Shown: positions 45,870-56,211 of the stretch, one piece after another | Layout of the letters: each line of letters opens with the position of its first letter | Numbering within the stretch: position 1 is the stretch's first letter | Assembly (NCBI GenBank): GCA_961205875.1 | Contig: OY540820.1 | Coordinates: 1,674,001-1,738,000 of the forward strand | Source of the DNA: Sialis fuliginosa | Taxonomy: Eukaryota; Arthropoda; Insecta; Megaloptera; Sialidae | Reading direction: 5' to 3' | Length of the DNA stretch: 64,000 bases | The notes under the pieces: generated by a model | Database searches by the model: none | The model's input: the letters and a program-made list of their open reading frames with translations, nothing else | Told to the model about the DNA's origin: nothing | Position numbers and translations under genes: made by a program

Positions 45870-47261
45870 TAAGGTCGATACCGTCGATACTATTACACTA
45901 GCGACATCTAGTATTGTAAGCATGAACTGAAGTCATAGGTTTCCGAGTTATCAACCAAAATAGTAATTGGTGAATCTACAATGTTGTAGACACGGGAGTT
46001 CAACTCTGTGTTAAAATATTTTGACAAGCCACTTGTGCTGCCACCTGCTGACTACCTCAAAAAACTCCAATATTCGAAGCGCGAAATTTAAATATCTTTT
46101 CATTTCAAATATGTATTTAATATAATTTAACAGTTTAGATGCAAAATATCGTAACTACAATAAAATATATCACCAAATAAGATATCATTTATTGCAATTA
46201 CAATATTTTGCATTTAAACTGTATATCTGTAATGAAAATAACTGAAATAAAACAAAATATTTTTACAAATATTTATTAACAAATGTTTTTAGTTAGCAAG
46301 CAAACATAGGTACATTATATTATAATAGAAAAATTTTAAAATATAATTTAAAATTAATTATATGATTTACTATATTTAATACAATACTTATCATATTTAA
46401 TTGAGATATTTCATTGGAAGCAACAAGGTTCAATAAATGATAGAAAGAGAAATATTGCGTGATTTGTAAAATTTCTCGGAAAATTGAAAAAAATCAAGAG
46501 TAAGCTCAAATTTCATAAATAACTAACAGAGTAATAGAAGCTCCATTCAAAATCCTGTGAGCAAAATATATCGTCAAAATATATTGACTTTATTTTGATA
46601 TCTTTTGCTCGCAGGTACTGAATCATTTCACAATTTTATTTGGAGCTTATTTTACTCTTATGTTATTTATTTACAAAAGTTGGACTTGCTCTTCGTATTT
46701 CTTAATTTGCCAAGGAATATCTTAATATAAAATCTTAAAACAAATTTTAATATTCATAAAAATTAATTAAGTAACAACTACAATTGCATTATTTCTTATT
46801 CAATATTTCATTTTATATCTCAAATAAAAATTCAGTACTTCAAACAATTTACATTTGCTAATTAGTATTTTATAAATTATTTACTTACGGTGCCTTTTCT
46901 GTATTAATTTAATTTATTATGTTAATCTTTTTTAAATTACAACTACATTAAATGTATAAAAACTAGTTTTCTACGGAACCCTAAAAGGAGTTATAAATAT
47001 CTTCATTATGTGATTAAGACCACAAAAAGATCTAATGGAAAAGCAGATTTGATCAAAACTGGATGTTGTTAAGATTTTAATCAAATATAAAAATAAATTT
47101 TAAATATTTTAGAATTTCAATATAGGTAGGCAACTATATAAGCGTTCGAGTATATATAATACATACTCACAATATGATTAATAGATACATATACATTATA
47201 AGATTAATGTTAGTAATTAATAAAATAAAAATTAGCAAAGTATACATAAAATATTAATAAC
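45870..47261. other. Low-repeat stretch with imperfect hairpins
   Basis: No transposon wording is seen. An imperfect hairpin of about 95 nt lies at 46131-46224 (CAGTTTAGATGCAAAATAT and ATATTTTGCATTTAAACTG). A longer nested one lies at about 46490-46710 with a core at 46549-46618 (CCTGTGAGCAAAATATATC and GATATCTTTTGCTCGCAGG). An 18-mer, CACTAGCGACATCTAGTA at 45896, recurs at 48982. Its position 3' of the minus-strand gene candidate makes it a possible flank of a host locus. Confidence 0.4.
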
Positions 47262-47267
47262 TTTATT
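47262..47267 (-). terminator. Candidate polyadenylation signal
   Basis: AATAAA on the minus strand (GACAATAAAGTTATT) lies about 410 bases downstream of the stop codon of the spliced frame at 47676-48551. Such hexamers are frequent in AT-rich DNA, so it supports a transcript end only weakly. Confidence 0.25.
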
Positions 47268-47314
47268 GTCTAAACACCAAAAATTTATTTAAGAAAAATT
47301 AGAGGCAATTCTTC

Positions 47315-47460
47315 ATTTTTAAAAGCCTGACAATGATTCAGTGAATCGAAAGCTTGCTTGTAATATTTTTTTTTTTAATAAATTGTTGACGCTTAAGTCA
47401 GAAGTTATTATTATTATTTTTAATGTCACTACTATATTATCATTATCAAGTATATATTGC
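47315..47460 (+). repeat. Diverged relative of the 53.8-54.05 kb hairpin arm
   Basis: GCCTGACAATGATTCAGTGA, ATCGAAAGCTTGC, TTTAATAAATTGTTGACG and TAATGTCACTACTATATTAT follow the same order as the right arm and flank at 53940-54058. The CTGACAA core has a changed base compared with CTGACGA there. It is likely a fragment of a Penelope-like or similar retroelement end. Confidence 0.5.
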
Positions 47461-47675
47461 TGCTGCACTTGCCAAATTAAAAATTAGTTGTAATTTTGGT
47501 CAATTTTTAAGGAGATATAAAACATGTGCTACTTTTTGCAGCAAAATATCACATGAGAAAATAAAATGTGCTAGTCTTCGACAAGCGTTGGTATATGTAC
47601 AGAATGTACACATACAAGGTCTGTCTTTACTAACAACGTAACAACACTGGTCCAGATATTGGAGTTTTCTCAGAA

Positions 47676-48551
47676 TTATTGTTGTCCGGTACTATTCTGA
47701 TGATTTCCAAAGTGAAGATTCTTCTGTAATAAGAACATAAGTATCTTGATAAAATTGTGAAGTCGTTTTATAAGTATATACATATATTTGATATTACTAT
47801 AATTACCTTCTTGTTCAAAATCTCGCAGTAAGTAAATTGATGATATTTTAAAACTGCTTTTGACCTGAAAAAATTAATAATTCACTCAGTATTATACAAG
47901 TATTTCAAATATTCAATGCAAGTATCTAATTATTTATATAAATTTGCAAAAAATTTGAAAATTACTAATAAATTGATTTAAATTTGTTAATTCTCCCTAC
48001 AATTTCTAAATGAAATTTAAAGTGAAAATATTTAAAGAAGCAAATATTAGTATAGATTGATAAAAATGTAAGTGCAGATAATCAGTATAATCAAACTTGG
48101 TTGCAATGAAAAGGGAAATAACAAGCCATGATTTTTATTTACACATATTTCCATACAAACATTATTTACACCATAAACTATCTTATTTATTTTATTCTCT
48201 TTATCTTTATGTATCATGCCCGTATTATAATGCCCTAAATTAAAGTTAACAGAAATATAGGAATGTTTCAAGCAAGTTAAAAAAAATCTTTATGGTTTTA
48301 TAAGAAACAATCACATTGAACATAAATTTACGATTTCGATTAAATCCAGTTATTTTCAATCAGCTTTTAACATTTTTTTTATTTCAATATATCTAATATG
48401 TACCTAGGTATATAATTAATTAAAATTCAAAATAAAGTTTTACTTACTGTTTCAAATTACGAGGTAATGTATGAAATTTTACTCCATCTCGTTTTTGATT
48501 ACACATTTCACAATTACAATAATGTTTATAAGCAGTAAACTGATCAGACAT
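47676..48551 (-). CDS. Three-exon THAP-like reading frame, hypothetical
   Basis: Exon 1 (48551-48448) starts ATG and reads MSDQFTAYKHYCNCEMCNQK then RDGVKFHTLPRN, resembling the start of a THAP zinc finger (C-x-C-x2-C cluster, then GVKFH-x-LPRN). It ends at a near-consensus donor, GTAAGT. Exon 2 (47864-47807) follows an acceptor TTTTTTCAG and ends GAAG|GTAATT. Exon 3 (47723-47676) follows TTCTTATTACAG and stops at TAA. Lengths 104+58+48 give 69 codons plus stop, in frame over both introns. The THAP Trp and the C-terminal Cys-x2-His are not seen, so it is truncated, mis-spliced here, or a chance resemblance. Full-length THAP domains are about 80-90 residues. Nothing near it is transposon-like. 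Promoter unknown. Confidence 0.35.
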
Positions 48552-49083
48552 TTTCAAATTACTTAAATTTAAAATTAGTCTAAACTCAAAGTCGAAATAC
48601 ATTGTTTTTAGCATAATTACCTATTATGCGACTAATACATAATACAATTGCTACAATAATTTTCAAATGTTCTAAACAACTGATTCATTTCTCCACCCCT
48701 TCGACCCCTTGTAAATGCATTTTAATATGTAATTGCGTTCGTGATATTTCGTATTTTTTCGTAACGTAAAGTTTCTATAAACTGTAAAAAATTTTGTCTT
48801 TTACTTAAATAACATAAATGTAAGAGATATTGCCTATACAAAAATGAAACTACTTTTTTAATCTCGATTTAATACTGTCTACTACCTCAAACATGAAATG
48901 TGACGTTTACATTAAGAAAAATTTCTCCATTCACAGTCGGTAAGAGTTGGTTGTAGAGCTCTATTTGTCGTTAATACACTGCACTAGCGACATCTAGTAC
49001 TGTAAATATCAACATTAACAAAGGTTTGCATCTTGACTATGTTATCCAATTCAGTTGGCACAACTGTATAAAATAAATTAGTA

Positions 49084-50100
49084 TTGATCACGGGGATGAC
49101 AATCATATGGCAAAACGGGCAACCTACCGGCGGCCATTGTGCCAACCGAGATTGTCAAACACCTCACCCTTTCCTCATTCCCCCTTTGTCTATATGCTCA
49201 AAGTTTAGTTGGCACAACAGGGAATTTATATATTTTTTAGGGTTTTTAGTACTGAGTTGGTGTATTTTGTTTACAATTTTAAACATTTTTCTCTGCTGCG
49301 TTCACTTGTTTTACAAAACTGATTGTTATATTTTTTTGCTACAATAAATTTTGTGTGATATATTAATGGTTTTATGTTTCTAAATAAGTAAGTATTTACA
49401 TATTACACACATAATACATGAATATCAAATCTAAAAAGTCGCTTGTTTTGTAATGTTTTTAGAATTACATCGTATATCCCAAAGAAATTGATTGCCGCTG
49501 TACTTGTACGTGGGTTTGCTGTAATTTCAAATTGATATTATCCAAGTTTGTCATCAAATGTAGTTGCTGAGATAAGGTATGGTATTAATTTTGTTATATA
49601 GGTGATTAAAATTTCATCAAGTTGTATATATTTTATAAATTATTTTAATTCCTAACTTGTATCGATTGTCTACATATACTTTAAAATTTCAAGTTCTGAA
49701 GGTGAATATTTATTTTAAGAGTTTATTTTAATTATTATAGGGGATCTAAAAGAAAATATGGGCAGATAACGTTGAATCCCTGCTACAAGAATGAACACAT
49801 CATTATGGTGTCCCAGCGCTACCTCTAGGATAAAATATTACTGTCTGGAATATATCTTTGCTGCCTTCATCGGTCAAACTGTGCACCAAGATAATGACAA
49901 AGAAGAAATTTGTGAAACAGTGATTGTGGTTTTCAATTTATCAATGAGGAGCAGAGACTTATAACACTTATAAAGAAAAAACTGATAATAAGAGCTCTTA
50001 AACGTTATAATGTACTTTATCAATACATAGTAGCATTTCATTAAGTGATATATACCGATTCAATATTAATTAAAATAAAGCTTTCTAAACTTAAATTATT
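49084..50100 (+). other. Possible two-exon transcript, mostly non-coding
   Basis: AAG|GTATGG at 49574-49582 looks like a splice donor and TTTTAATTATTATAG at 49726-49740 like an acceptor. AATAAA lies at 50074-50079. The supposed last exon (49741 onward) has higher GC than its flanks and an open frame of 57 codons (49791-49964, MNTSLWCPSATSRIKYYC...). The supposed first exon contains GGCAACCTACCGGCGGCCAT. No known domain appears. It is divergent to the THAP-like frame with about 530 bases between, compatible with a shared promoter, but nothing proves transcription. Confidence 0.25.
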
Positions 50101-50118
50101 GTTTTTATTTATATGTTA

Positions 50119-50326
50119 TACATATAAATACTTTGAAATAATATACAATAAAATTTTAACTTGATTAAATACAATAGTATATAGTGAAATAATGTTATGC
50201 AGAAGTTATTAAATATAAATTTATGAAGAATACTAAATTTTATTTAATAATTCATAACATTATTTCACTATACTATTTAATCAAGTTAAAATTTTATTGT
50301 ATATTATTTCAAAGTATTTATAAATA
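50119..50326. repeat. AT-rich hairpin of about 75-bp arms
   Basis: ACTTTGAAATAATATACAAT, AAAATTTTAACTTGATTAAA and TAGTGAAATAATGTTATG at 50130-50200 are mirrored at 50250-50315. The loop is about 50 bases. It immediately follows the candidate AATAAA of the 49084 transcript. A second small hairpin (AATATTCAACCAATCA with TGATTGGTTGAAATATT) lies at 50349-50398. Both may be MITE remnants. Confidence 0.65.
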
Positions 50327-50551
50327 TGAAATTTGAATATTATGATGTAATATTCAACCAATCAGAGGAAAGATACTTTAAAATGATTGGTTGAAATATT
50401 ACTTTGGTTGACCAATCAAACGTGTCAACTCCAAACGTCAGATGACGTCATAATACCCATAGAGTGTATGTAAAAACGATTGCCAGTTTTTTAACGTTGA
50501 GTGTCGCTTCTGGAGTATCTTTATTCTGTGGTATTGATACCATTGATACAT

Positions 50552-51804
50552 ATATTTTATTTATGTTTCAACCAAAAAATGTTTGGTTGTAAGCAAGGTT
50601 AGTAAATGACAAGGTTGCCTCATAACTTTTTGACCAATCAGCGGCTGCGTGCGATGACGTCACCCTGAGGAACCTTCAAACGTTGTTTCATATATTAAGT
50701 TGTTTTCAAATTATTTCGAATTTTTGGATATTTGTATTTAAAAAAAGTAAATATTATTGTTTATTACAGAAGCACAAATTATCACATATAATATTTCTTC
50801 ATAAAAATTTTAAAATGATGTCAGAAATCAATGCTTAAAGAAAATACATTTGTTGGTTACACATAAAAAAAACACTTGTTTAAAACTATAATTTATAATA
50901 ATAAAATAATAAAAATTTAGATTTAAAACTCAGTACACTATCAATATCAAATGAAAATATTTAAAAACAACTTACAATAAATCAGCTTAACTAAAATAAA
51001 GAGTAAATATAGTTTGACAGCCATTTATAATGTCAAAGAGTTCCTCACGATGACGCAATTTCCCGTCTCATGCCACGCCCCACACAGAGTTATGAGGCAA
51101 CCTTATCATTTACTAACCTTGGGTTGTAAGGGGGTAATCAAATAGTAATATTTATTTGCTATTTTAATGTGGCCTTCAAGGATATTTGAAGGTCAACATC
51201 ATTTTTTTAAATAGGAACCTATAGTTTTTATTTAGTAATCTTATTCTACGTCAAAAAACACGAATCTTGCATTGAAAACTTTTTTTTGAACAACCCAAGC
51301 TTACCTAAATATTTCAAGATTTTAACATTTTTTTTAACATTTTTCTTTGTTTTTGCTAAAATAAAACAAATAGAAAAAGTTTTTAAAAGTTTTAAAAATT
51401 TTTAAAATAATTTTCCAAGCTTTATTAGACCAAAATAATATATTTTGTGTATTATGTACTTTTTTTTCTAAAGTTTGTGGTTTCTGAGTAAAAAATTCAT
51501 GAAAGTTCAAAATCTCGAATTATCTTGTTAAATACCTTAGAAAGCTAGAGTTGTTCAAAAAAACGTTTTCGTGTTTTTTCACGTAAAATAAGATTACTAA
51601 CTAAAAACTATAGGTTCCTATTTAAAAAAATGATGTTGACCTTCAAATATCCTTGAAGGCCACGTTAAAAAAGCAAATAAATATTAGTATTCAATTACCC
51701 CCTTCAACCAAACATTTTTTGGTTGAAACATTTTTTTCAAATATACGATGGTTCTGAGATAATCAACTGTAACACCTTAAATACCCCACCCTGTATATAA
51801 ATTT
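50552..51804. mobile_element. Foldback of the CAGGGTG class, left end truncated, split
   Basis: The right end is CTTAAATACCCCACCCTGTA followed by TATA. The arms share ATGTTTCAACCAAAAAATGT, AGGGGGTAATCAAATAGTAA, GTGGCCTTCAAGGATATTTG and TAGGAACCTATAG. The left arm starts only at about 50552. The element at 50594-51121 lies inside. A sister is at 27057. Non-coding. Confidence 0.75.
50594..51121. mobile_element. MULE-like non-autonomous element, 9-bp TSD
   Basis: The TIR CAAGGTTAGTAAATGACAAG then GTTGCCTCATAACT is mirrored at the right end (GAGGCAACCTTATCATTTACTAACCTTG) with one mismatch over about 35 bp. A perfect 9-bp TSD GGTTGTAAG lies at 50585-50593 and 51122-51130. The sister foldback at 27120 gives the unsplit site. 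The 9-bp TSD suits Mutator-like elements. 528 bp; no transposase. Confidence 0.85.
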
Positions 51805-51867
51805 TCATTCCAACTGTCTACATTTTTTAAAGAATTTATTAATTACATCACTTTTTTAAGTTCATCA

Positions 51868-52314
51868 AGTAATTCTTTTTCTATCGACATTAAAACAGCT
51901 TTATAAGTTCAAACACTGATTTTTTAGGAAGTTATTGTAATCGGTCCGAAATTCAAAATCAAAAATTTCAACATATTTGCATGTTTCGAGATCACTATAG
52001 TATATTTACACTATTTTCAGAAATATGTATTTGCGTGTCATTTTTTACGTGCACGAAATCTTGCAAATAAAAAATTATATTGACTTCGTTGGGGTGCCAA
52101 TCGAAGCGCCTTGGCGTGAATATGATCTGAAAGAAAGGGTTTTTCAAATTCAACCCCTACGGGAGTAAAAGAAAGTTTTTTTTTAGTCGGATTTACCTAC
52201 TTGAAACATAGCATAAATATTCCACAATCCAAATAATGAAACATGTATTTCAGTATTTTTTTATTATACGTGCCTAAACAGCCATTGAAGGGGTTAAAGG
52301 TGAAAACCATACTC
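51868..52314 (-). mobile_element. Family F copy, minus strand
   Basis: On the minus strand it runs from AACCCCTTCAATGGCTGTTT through TTCGATTGGCACCCCAACGA, AAAAATGACACGCAAATAC, TTTCTGAAAATAGTGTAAAT and CTATAGTGATCTCGAAACAT. The (CA)n tract present in the other copies is missing. Non-coding. Confidence 0.75.
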
Positions 52315-52333
52315 AAAAATTTAATTTTAAAAA

Positions 52334-53103
52334 GGGGAAAGGTTTGTACCTTGGGACAATTTTGCTCTAGAAATCCAGCCACTGTAGCTGTAACTCTCTG
52401 AATTACATGTTATATTGGCAACCCTGTCCCTTGTTTACCCACCAAATTATTTCAAATTTAGTGATTGTTTGAAGCTTTAAGTGTCAGGTTATAGTTTTTG
52501 TACCTTGAAAGTAAAATTTTGCTATAACTTCCAGATCATATACAAACAAGCTAAGCATTATTACTGACATATTATACTGTCACAACATTATTTAAGCAAG
52601 CAATATACGCAAGAAGTTGTTGAATCGTAATTTTTTTTAGACATTAGAAAATTTATTTTGTTAAAAGTGTGCTTGGTTACACCTTAGAACATTTTTTTGG
52701 TTGTACCTTGGGACGTGTCCTGTGGTATAGGACGAAACACTGGGAAGTGTATGATTGCTACCGACACGCCAGAAAAGCAGAGGATTGAAGTGGAAAAGAG
52801 TAAAAAAGGCAGTAAGAAAGGTAAATTATACCCAAAGAAAGAAGTTGTTAAAAAAAGAATTGTACAATTTTCGACTTTTTCTTCTGAACCTTATTAATAA
52901 TAATTTTGTTTAACATATTTTCATAATAAAAAACATTTACTACTTACGTCTTGCTTCATTTTCACATCTTAAAAGCTAACCTAACCAACTTATTAAACAA
53001 TGGGTAGTAGTGTACGCTTTGGTGATAGCAAAATGATTGTTTGGTAACAGCTGCCTATTGATATGAAAAATTTAAAAAATTCCCAAGGTACAACCCTTTC
53101 CCC
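52334..53103. mobile_element. Internally deleted pogo-like element
   Basis: GGGGAAAGGTTTGTACCTTG at the left and CAAGGTACAACCCTTTCCCC at the right are TIRs of about 23 bp. TA follows the right end; the left target base pair is not preserved. The 770 bp holds a C-terminal transposase remnant at 52697-52897. TTGTACCTTGGGAC recurs internally at 52703. Confidence 0.65.
52697..52897 (+). pseudogene. C-terminal remnant of a pogo/Tigger-like transposase
   Basis: The frame contains CMIATDTPEKQRIEVEKSKK followed by a Lys-rich tail and ends at 52897. A T-x-TPEK-x2-IE motif followed by a basic, coiled tail is typical of the region after the DDE domain in pogo/Tigger/Jerky-type transposases. The catalytic domain and the CENP-B-type DNA-binding domain are absent. 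The ATG at 52697 lies in the repeated TTGGTTGTACCTTGGGA phrase and is probably not a native start. Assignment rests on one motif. Confidence 0.45.
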
Positions 53104-53762
53104 TACTCGAGTATTGTGTGTATTTAATAATTAATAAAAACATGTACTAATTTACCTAGTTCTAGTTGCACAGTGACATAATTATAAAAAACAAACATAT
53201 TTACCTGCTCTGTAATTCGCTAGTGCACCAGGAACTCCTTTGCCCTAATACTGATGTTAATTAGGATTTCGATTAAAACTCATTAATATATTATATATCA
53301 AACGGTACACACAGCTTTAAATTTACTCGTATTTTATTTATGTGTTATTATATCACATGTAAAGATAATTTAATTGATAATAGGTACACTTATTAATTTA
53401 TTGTCCGATTAATTAATTAATTAATTTATTTATTTTAAGACTTATTTTGTGCAAGATTAATATAATTGCATTGTTGAATACATATCTTTTTATCAGACTA
53501 CATTTTTTGTTACATACAAATGGTTTATTCCATTACCTTTTTGATTATTTTCTAATTTATTTCCTTAAATTATTTTAAATTTAATAACTATTACGTAAAT
53601 CGTAAACTGCGTTTGTTCATTTATTTCCTTATCTATCAATATTATAATTGTATCAATAATATCAGTAAAGATAGTTGTCATTAGTTATTTAATATAATTT
53701 CTTTATTAAGCTATATAAATATAATAATTTTCTTAAATTTTTACTTTATATTTATTTATTAT
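53104..53762. other. Unassigned AT-rich stretch
   Basis: Nothing is identified. It contains (ATTA)n near 53410-53430. No frames with domains and no TIR pairs. Confidence 0.5.
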
Positions 53763-54030
53763 ATAAAAACAAACTTGTTTGTTTAAACGTCAAAATTTAT
53801 TAAAGAAGAGGAAACCGCAAGCTTTCAATTCACAGAATCATCGTCAGGCTATTAATAAAGATTTAAATTTGAGAAAGATGTCGTTATCTCAATAAAATTC
53901 ATGAGATAACGACATCTTTCTCAAATTTAAATCTTTATTAATAGCCTGACGATGATTCTGTGAATTGAAAGCTTGCGGTTTCCTCTTCTTTAATAAATTT
54001 TGACGTTTAAACAAACAAGTTTGTTTTTAT
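53763..54030. repeat. Perfect hairpin, 129-bp arms, 10-base loop
   Basis: The arms 53763-53891 and 53902-54030 appear identical as reverse complements throughout. Each arm, read outward, has CCTGACGATGATTCTGTGAA, TTGAAAGCTTGCGG, TTTAATAAATTTTGACG and AAACAAACAAGTTTG. CTGACGA, then T, then GATTC-TGT-GAATT, then GAAA repeats the hammerhead-like order, without a clear GUH cleavage site. Head-to-head copies of this kind are known for Penelope-like elements. A diverged single copy lies at 47315. Confidence 0.85.
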
Positions 54031-54818
54031 TTATATTTAACGTCACTACTATTATATTTTTATTTATTATATATATATTTTTTTATATAAAAAATATCAA
54101 TTGTAAATTTTGATTAATATTGGTTTGACCTAATTTAAAAACGAACCATTTTTGGTACAGAGTTTTTTCTGTAGACCTTTTTCCATATCAGTCTTTTGTC
54201 GTAGACCCCCATTACTAAATAAACACTATAATTTTGATAAAAATAGAATTTTATCTTTTTATTATTCCTTAAGGAGGGTACAATAAAAGCCCACAGAATA
54301 CATCACAGAAATTTACATTCGGCAGATTATTAATTTGATATAATATTATCTGCCATACATATTCACATTTATTTACTAACAATAAGTAATATTAATAACA
54401 TTAAATCACATAGATTCTTAAGTAACTAAATCAAGGGAGTAGAATAGTAGAGGATTAATGACAGTCAAGTCTCTTACCGCTTCATGCCCTTGATATTCAC
54501 AACCTTATATTGAACAATTTTTGTTACATATTTTGAAGCCGGCACTTAAATTTGTTTAAATAAGTCTTTTGAGGGTCTAGGTAGATTTTGGTTGGGGGAG
54601 GGGGCTAAGTAGAATACATATTTATTTTTAAATTATTGATATATTTTAATTAAAACATTATACATTTTATAATGTTCACTGATAATTTTTCGTTTAAAAA
54701 TAACAAATGTTAAAAATTGGACAGTATTCAAAATGCGAGACGTTCTGAGAGACAATGGACTTAGTAATGGTAAAATAAAAATATTTTATTGATGCAGATT
54801 TGAATAATAATAAAGGGT
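54031..54818. other. Unassigned stretch
   Basis: Apart from the first 30 bases (AACGTCACTACTATTATAT, shared with 47430), nothing is assignable. GGTTGGGGGAGGGGGC near 54589 is a local G-rich patch. No coding. Confidence 0.45.
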
Positions 54819-55010
54819 ATAAGGTACTGGCACCAGTCTTGGCAAGGACCCCAGTAATGGCAAATTTTTAATTAAATCTACTGAATTAGAAATATGATTT
54901 GATATTTTATTACTACCATTTCTGAATATTAATCTATATACATTTAACTGTCTAACAGCGTGATTTGATGACAATCGGCCAATAGGTGTCAAAATGGTGG
55001 ACATTTAAAC
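54819..55010 (-). mobile_element. Family D end fragment
   Basis: TAAGGTACTGGCACCAGTCT, TTGGCAAGGACCCCAGTAAT, ATGATTTGATATTTTATTAC, GATGACAATCGGCCAATAGG and AAAATGGTGGACATTTAAAC match family D from its right terminus inward. The other end is absent. Following 55011-55416 is unassigned. Confidence 0.7.
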
Positions 55011-55416
55011 AAAGTATTACAAATAATTTAGAAATGATTATTATTTATAGTCAAAAACGACCTAATATTTCAGAATTCAATTCACTAAGTAACGAGTATA
55101 CCTACAACACAATGTATATCCGTTAAATTTTGAATTTTTAAATTAATTGTTAAAATGTTTTATTGTATAAATCATAATAACCTATTCAAGATAAACACAA
55201 AGGTAAATCAATTTTTTTATATATTTTTCAATTTTGTTAATGTTTAAAAAAATAATTTAATTTTGATCTAATCTAGTAGTACCTATACATTATGTAAAAA
55301 AAGACTAATTATAAATTATGTATTTTAATTGTTAGATAAATCTATCCAAAAACATGATGAAGTCTAGTATAGATGAAACGTTTACAAAAAGAAAAAATTA
55401 AAATAAAGTTGTACTA

Positions 55417-56055
55417 CACTCATCCAAACAACCTTTGTGAAAAATGGACGTATCGAAATAAAAAAAAGCATTTTAAAGCTTCAAGTTTCTAGTTTTGAGA
55501 TTTTTTAGCATATTTTTTTTGAGTTACGGTTATCGCGCAATCATAAGAAATAGTGGGACACAAAAGTTTTCCAATTTTTTCGATTTTTTTTATGGGTCCG
55601 CGGGCTCGCGAAAGTTTTTTTCAGTTAAACCAATGCATTGGTCAGTTAACTTGTTTATTCAGCTTTAATTTGTTTTTTTTTTTTGGTCGCTCAATTTTTT
55701 TTTGCCGAGATCTTATCTGACTTTAAATGAAAAATGATTCTTTTGTCTTCGATCATCAATATATCAGCAATTAATGATTAAATTGTAAATTTAAGGGCAG
55801 TTTTAAAAACTTGAATAAATTTTCTACAAGACCCTTTCATGACTATTAGAAAAAAAAAATTTTTACCCTCACCATTAGTTTGAAAAAGTACAAAAAAATG
55901 ACCTTTTATGGTATTTTAGTAAATCTATTGCTACTTTACAAATATTGATGGGAAGACTATTGTTGCCAGGTATTTTTACAGCTTAATGCACCCCCAACAG
56001 TTCTATATATTTTGAAATTGATCCATCGAACCGTTTTTCCGGACCGATTGATCAA
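55417..56055 (+). mobile_element. Single arm of the 61851 foldback family
   Basis: From CACTCATCCAAACAACC (preceded by TA) through TTACGGTTATCGCGCAATCA, AAACCAATGCATTGGTCAGT, TTGATGGGAAGACTATTGTT and CGAACCGTTTTTCCGGACCG it matches the left arm at 61851-62525. No second arm follows. Either half of a foldback or an ancestral non-palindromic form. Then 56056-56211 is unassigned. Confidence 0.75.
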
Positions 56056-56211
56056 TAATACATATTATTAAAATAATTAATAAATAAAATAATAAAAATA
56101 CAAAGGTATTTCATTTATAAAACATGGTGTCAGGTTGTGAATATAAAAAATATTAATAAAATAACCACGTGTCTTAAATACTTAAAAAATTTGAACAATC
56201 AATTTTAAAAA

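Noticed and set aside
49084..49347. 87-codon plus-strand frame as a membrane protein gene
   Set aside because: The hydrophobic stretch comes from T-rich DNA and the frame has no family resemblance; it is kept only as part of a possible non-coding exon.
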